From Ureaplasma sp. (lineage in GTDB: Bacteria; Bacillota_I; Bacilli_A; Mycoplasmatales; Mycoplasmoidaceae): a stretch of DNA of 19,571 nucleotides. The notes below the pieces were generated by a model, which searched no databases, was not told the origin of the DNA, and saw only the letters and a list, made by a program, of their open reading frames with translations. Of the stretch, positions 18,208-19,571 are shown one piece after another. How positions within the stretch are numbered: the stretch's first letter is position 1; the number at the start of each line of letters is the position of its first letter. The stretch is from positions 1-19,571 of the forward strand of contig JAHHTK010000016.1 in assembly GCA_020024695.1 (NCBI GenBank). The letters run 5' to 3'. The translations under genes and the position numbers were made by a program.

Positions 18208-19281
18208 TTATTTTTTTGCTAAACCAGTGATAATTTCAGCTCCGTTTGGTTTGACGATGACAGTATCTTCAATTCTGACACCCCCAACACCTGGGACATA
18301 AATTCCTGGTTCGACTGTGACAACGCTATCAATTGGAAGAATTTGGTGATTTGATTTATTGGTGTTTGGTTGTTCGTGAACTTCAATCCCAACCCCGTGA
18401 CCAGTTCCGTGAACAAAGTATTGTCCATAACCAGCTTCACCAATAATATCACGACAAACTTGATCAACTTCAGCCCCAGTGTGTTGGCCATTACATAAAG
18501 CAATACCAGCAAATTGAGCTTTCTTGACAATGTCGTAAATTTTTAAAATTTCTTGGTTATCTGTGTGACCACCTAAAACAAAGCTTCTAGTAATATCACT
18601 ACAGAAACCATCAACGATACAACCTAAGTCAGTTGTAACCATTTCACCATTCTTTAAAACTTTTGTTGATGGATGGTGGTGAGGATTTGCACCATTTTCA
18701 CCTGCTGCAACGATTGGATCAAAGGAGTTTTTAGTTGCTCCTAATTCTAACATGTGAATTGAAATCATGTTAGCGACTTCAATTTCAGTCATTCCTTCTT
18801 TTGCAACAGTTTGGATTCAGTTTGCAGTTTCAGCTGCAATGCGAGCTGCTTCTCTTAAAGCGTTAAGTTCTTTTTCGTTCTTAATTGCTCTTCAAGAAAC
18901 AGTTTCCATACTGACGATATGATCTTTGCCAACGAAACTAGCAAACGTATCCACATCAGCCATGGTTGCATATTCTTTTTCCATTGCTAATGTGTGAATA
19001 TTCATGTCTTTTAAGGTTGCAGCGATTTGTTCTGCTCCAGTCATTTTTGCAGCTGGGTTTCCAAATCAAACTACATTAACATTTTCAGCAACTTGTTTTG
19101 CTTTTTCAAAATAACGGCCATCAATTAATAAGGTTGCTTGACCATCTTTATTTACAAAAACATACCCTGCTGTACTTGCAAAGTTAGTCAATCAAAGTCT
19201 GTTAACGTCACTTAAGATAAGTGCCCCGTCAACTTTAAGTTCATTAATACGATCAACAATTTGTTGTAACTTAGCGTTCAT
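18208..19281 (-). CDS. pepP: M24-family Xaa-Pro aminopeptidase
   Basis: Cytoplasmic metallopeptidase (pita-bread fold) that removes residues next to proline from short peptides, a plausible partner for Opp peptide import. 357 residues, normal for the short bacterial form. The creatinase-like N-terminal domain (ILSDVNRLWLTNF, LLIDGRYFEKA) precedes the catalytic domain. The five metal ligands are readable: D218 (TTDLG), D229 (SDITRSF), H295 (HGTGHGVG), E324 (VEPGIYVPG) and E338 (VRIEDT). The catalytic-pocket His-rich PHHHPS is also present. The ATG at 19281 has no strong Shine-Dalgarno and lies 8 bases after the rpmG stop, so expression may depend on coupling. From memory, M. genitalium has the same rpmG-peptidase neighbourhood. 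Aminopeptidase P versus prolidase (PepQ) cannot be settled from sequence alone. Confidence 0.92.
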
Positions 19282-19289
19282 TATTCAAA

Positions 19290-19457
19290 TTATTTCTTTG
19301 CTTTAATTTCTTTATGAACTTGAGTTGAGTGACAATTGTTGCAATATTTGTTTAATTCTAATTTTTCAGTTACGTTTTTTGCGTTCTTCTTTGTTAAGTA
19401 GTTGATTTGGTTACAATTACTACATTGAAGACGAATTCCATGTTTAATTTGTGCCAT
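19290..19457 (-). CDS. rpmG: 50S ribosomal protein L33, zinc-binding type
   Basis: 55-residue large-subunit protein: MAQIKHGIRLQCSNCNQINY, then KNAKNVTEKLELNKYCNNC and a lysine-rich end. The two CxxC pairs (CSNC and CNNC) make it a C+ zinc-ribbon form. ELNKYC is the family's ELKKYCP-like motif, with Asn in place of the usual Pro after the third Cys. The ATG at 19457 has only a weak purine-rich sequence upstream. It is the most upstream minus-strand gene seen here and probably leads a unit with pepP. Confidence 0.94.
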   Translation of the reverse strand: MAQIKHGIRLQCSNCNQINYLTKKNAKNVTEKLELNKYCNNCHSTQVHKEIKAKK

Positions 19458-19487
19458 AATGTTATGCCATTTCTTTGATAAATTTCG

Positions 19488-19513
19488 ATTATATAATAAA
19501 CTATTATATTATA
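19488..19513 (-). promoter_or_regulatory. Candidate promoter for rpmG-pepP
   Basis: Three TATAAT matches on the minus strand (19488-19493, 19503-19508, 19508-19513) lie 31-56 bases upstream of the rpmG start. TTGAAA at 19522-19527 is not at standard -35 spacing from any of them (8, 13 or 28 bases). The rest of the stretch to the window edge (19514-19571) is AT-rich with no ORF that I can support. Confidence 0.45.
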
Positions 19514-19571
19514 TGAATATGTTTCAATTTCACTAATTTTAAATACAAATTATTTTTAATTCACATTTAGA

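Noticed and set aside
18219..18530. A 103-residue minus-strand ORF overlapping pepP.
   Set aside because: It lies in another frame entirely inside the well-conserved catalytic domain of pepP and has no family resemblance; it is a shadow.
1..19571. Many genes appear broken into fragments at TGA codons, suggesting widespread pseudogenes.
   Set aside because: The TGA codons fall at conserved Trp positions and the fragments are always in the same frame, so this is genetic code 4 rather than decay.

Overview
The window is a stretch of Mollicutes (mycoplasma-type) chromosome. In-frame TGA codons fall at conserved tryptophan positions in nearly every gene, as in genetic code 4, and the DNA is AT-rich with short intergenic gaps and tightly packed operons. 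Read with standard stops, most genes look broken; read with TGA as Trp, every recognised gene is intact, apart from glyS, which runs off the left edge. I cannot name the species.

Layout. Positions 1-2052 (minus strand) hold the start of glyS (glycyl-tRNA synthetase) and, upstream of it, a DegV/FakB-type fatty-acid-binding protein. A 71-base divergent promoter region separates these from thrS (2124-3851), the only plus-strand gene. thrS converges on the next minus-strand operon across two bidirectional hairpin terminators with a GC-rich hairpin between them. That operon (14213 down to 3973) is an oligopeptide ABC importer: oppA (substrate-binding protein), one reading frame carrying both OppB and OppC permease halves, oppD, a very large oppF, and a small membrane protein overlapping the oppF end. 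Upstream, also on the minus strand, lies a compact deoC-mnmG-rsmG operon (17772 to 14434) with gaps of 1-2 bases. Then come a monocistronic HPr-like gene between two terminators, a pepP-type M24 peptidase, and rpmG (ribosomal protein L33).

How the genes fit together. The Opp system would import peptides and the M24 peptidase could help degrade them, which suits an amino-acid auxotroph. deoC salvages deoxyribose phosphate. mnmG and rsmG modify tRNA and 16S rRNA; glyS and thrS charge tRNAs; rpmG supplies a ribosomal protein.

Most notable observations: (1) ThrRS lacks the TGS domain and has lost all four editing-site catalytic residues. (2) The HPr-like protein has Asp in place of the phosphorylated His but keeps the regulatory Ser, as in Bacillus Crh though with a different substitution. 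(3) OppB and OppC are fused in one 815-residue frame. (4) OppF carries roughly 530-580 extra residues between Q-loop and signature motif. (5) OppA has no lipobox cysteine, and its conserved peptide-binding-protein motif lies about 530 residues into the chain. No gap exceeds 300 bases; the largest is the 220-base oppA leader. I saw no tRNA, rRNA, CRISPR array, insertion sequence or integrated element.
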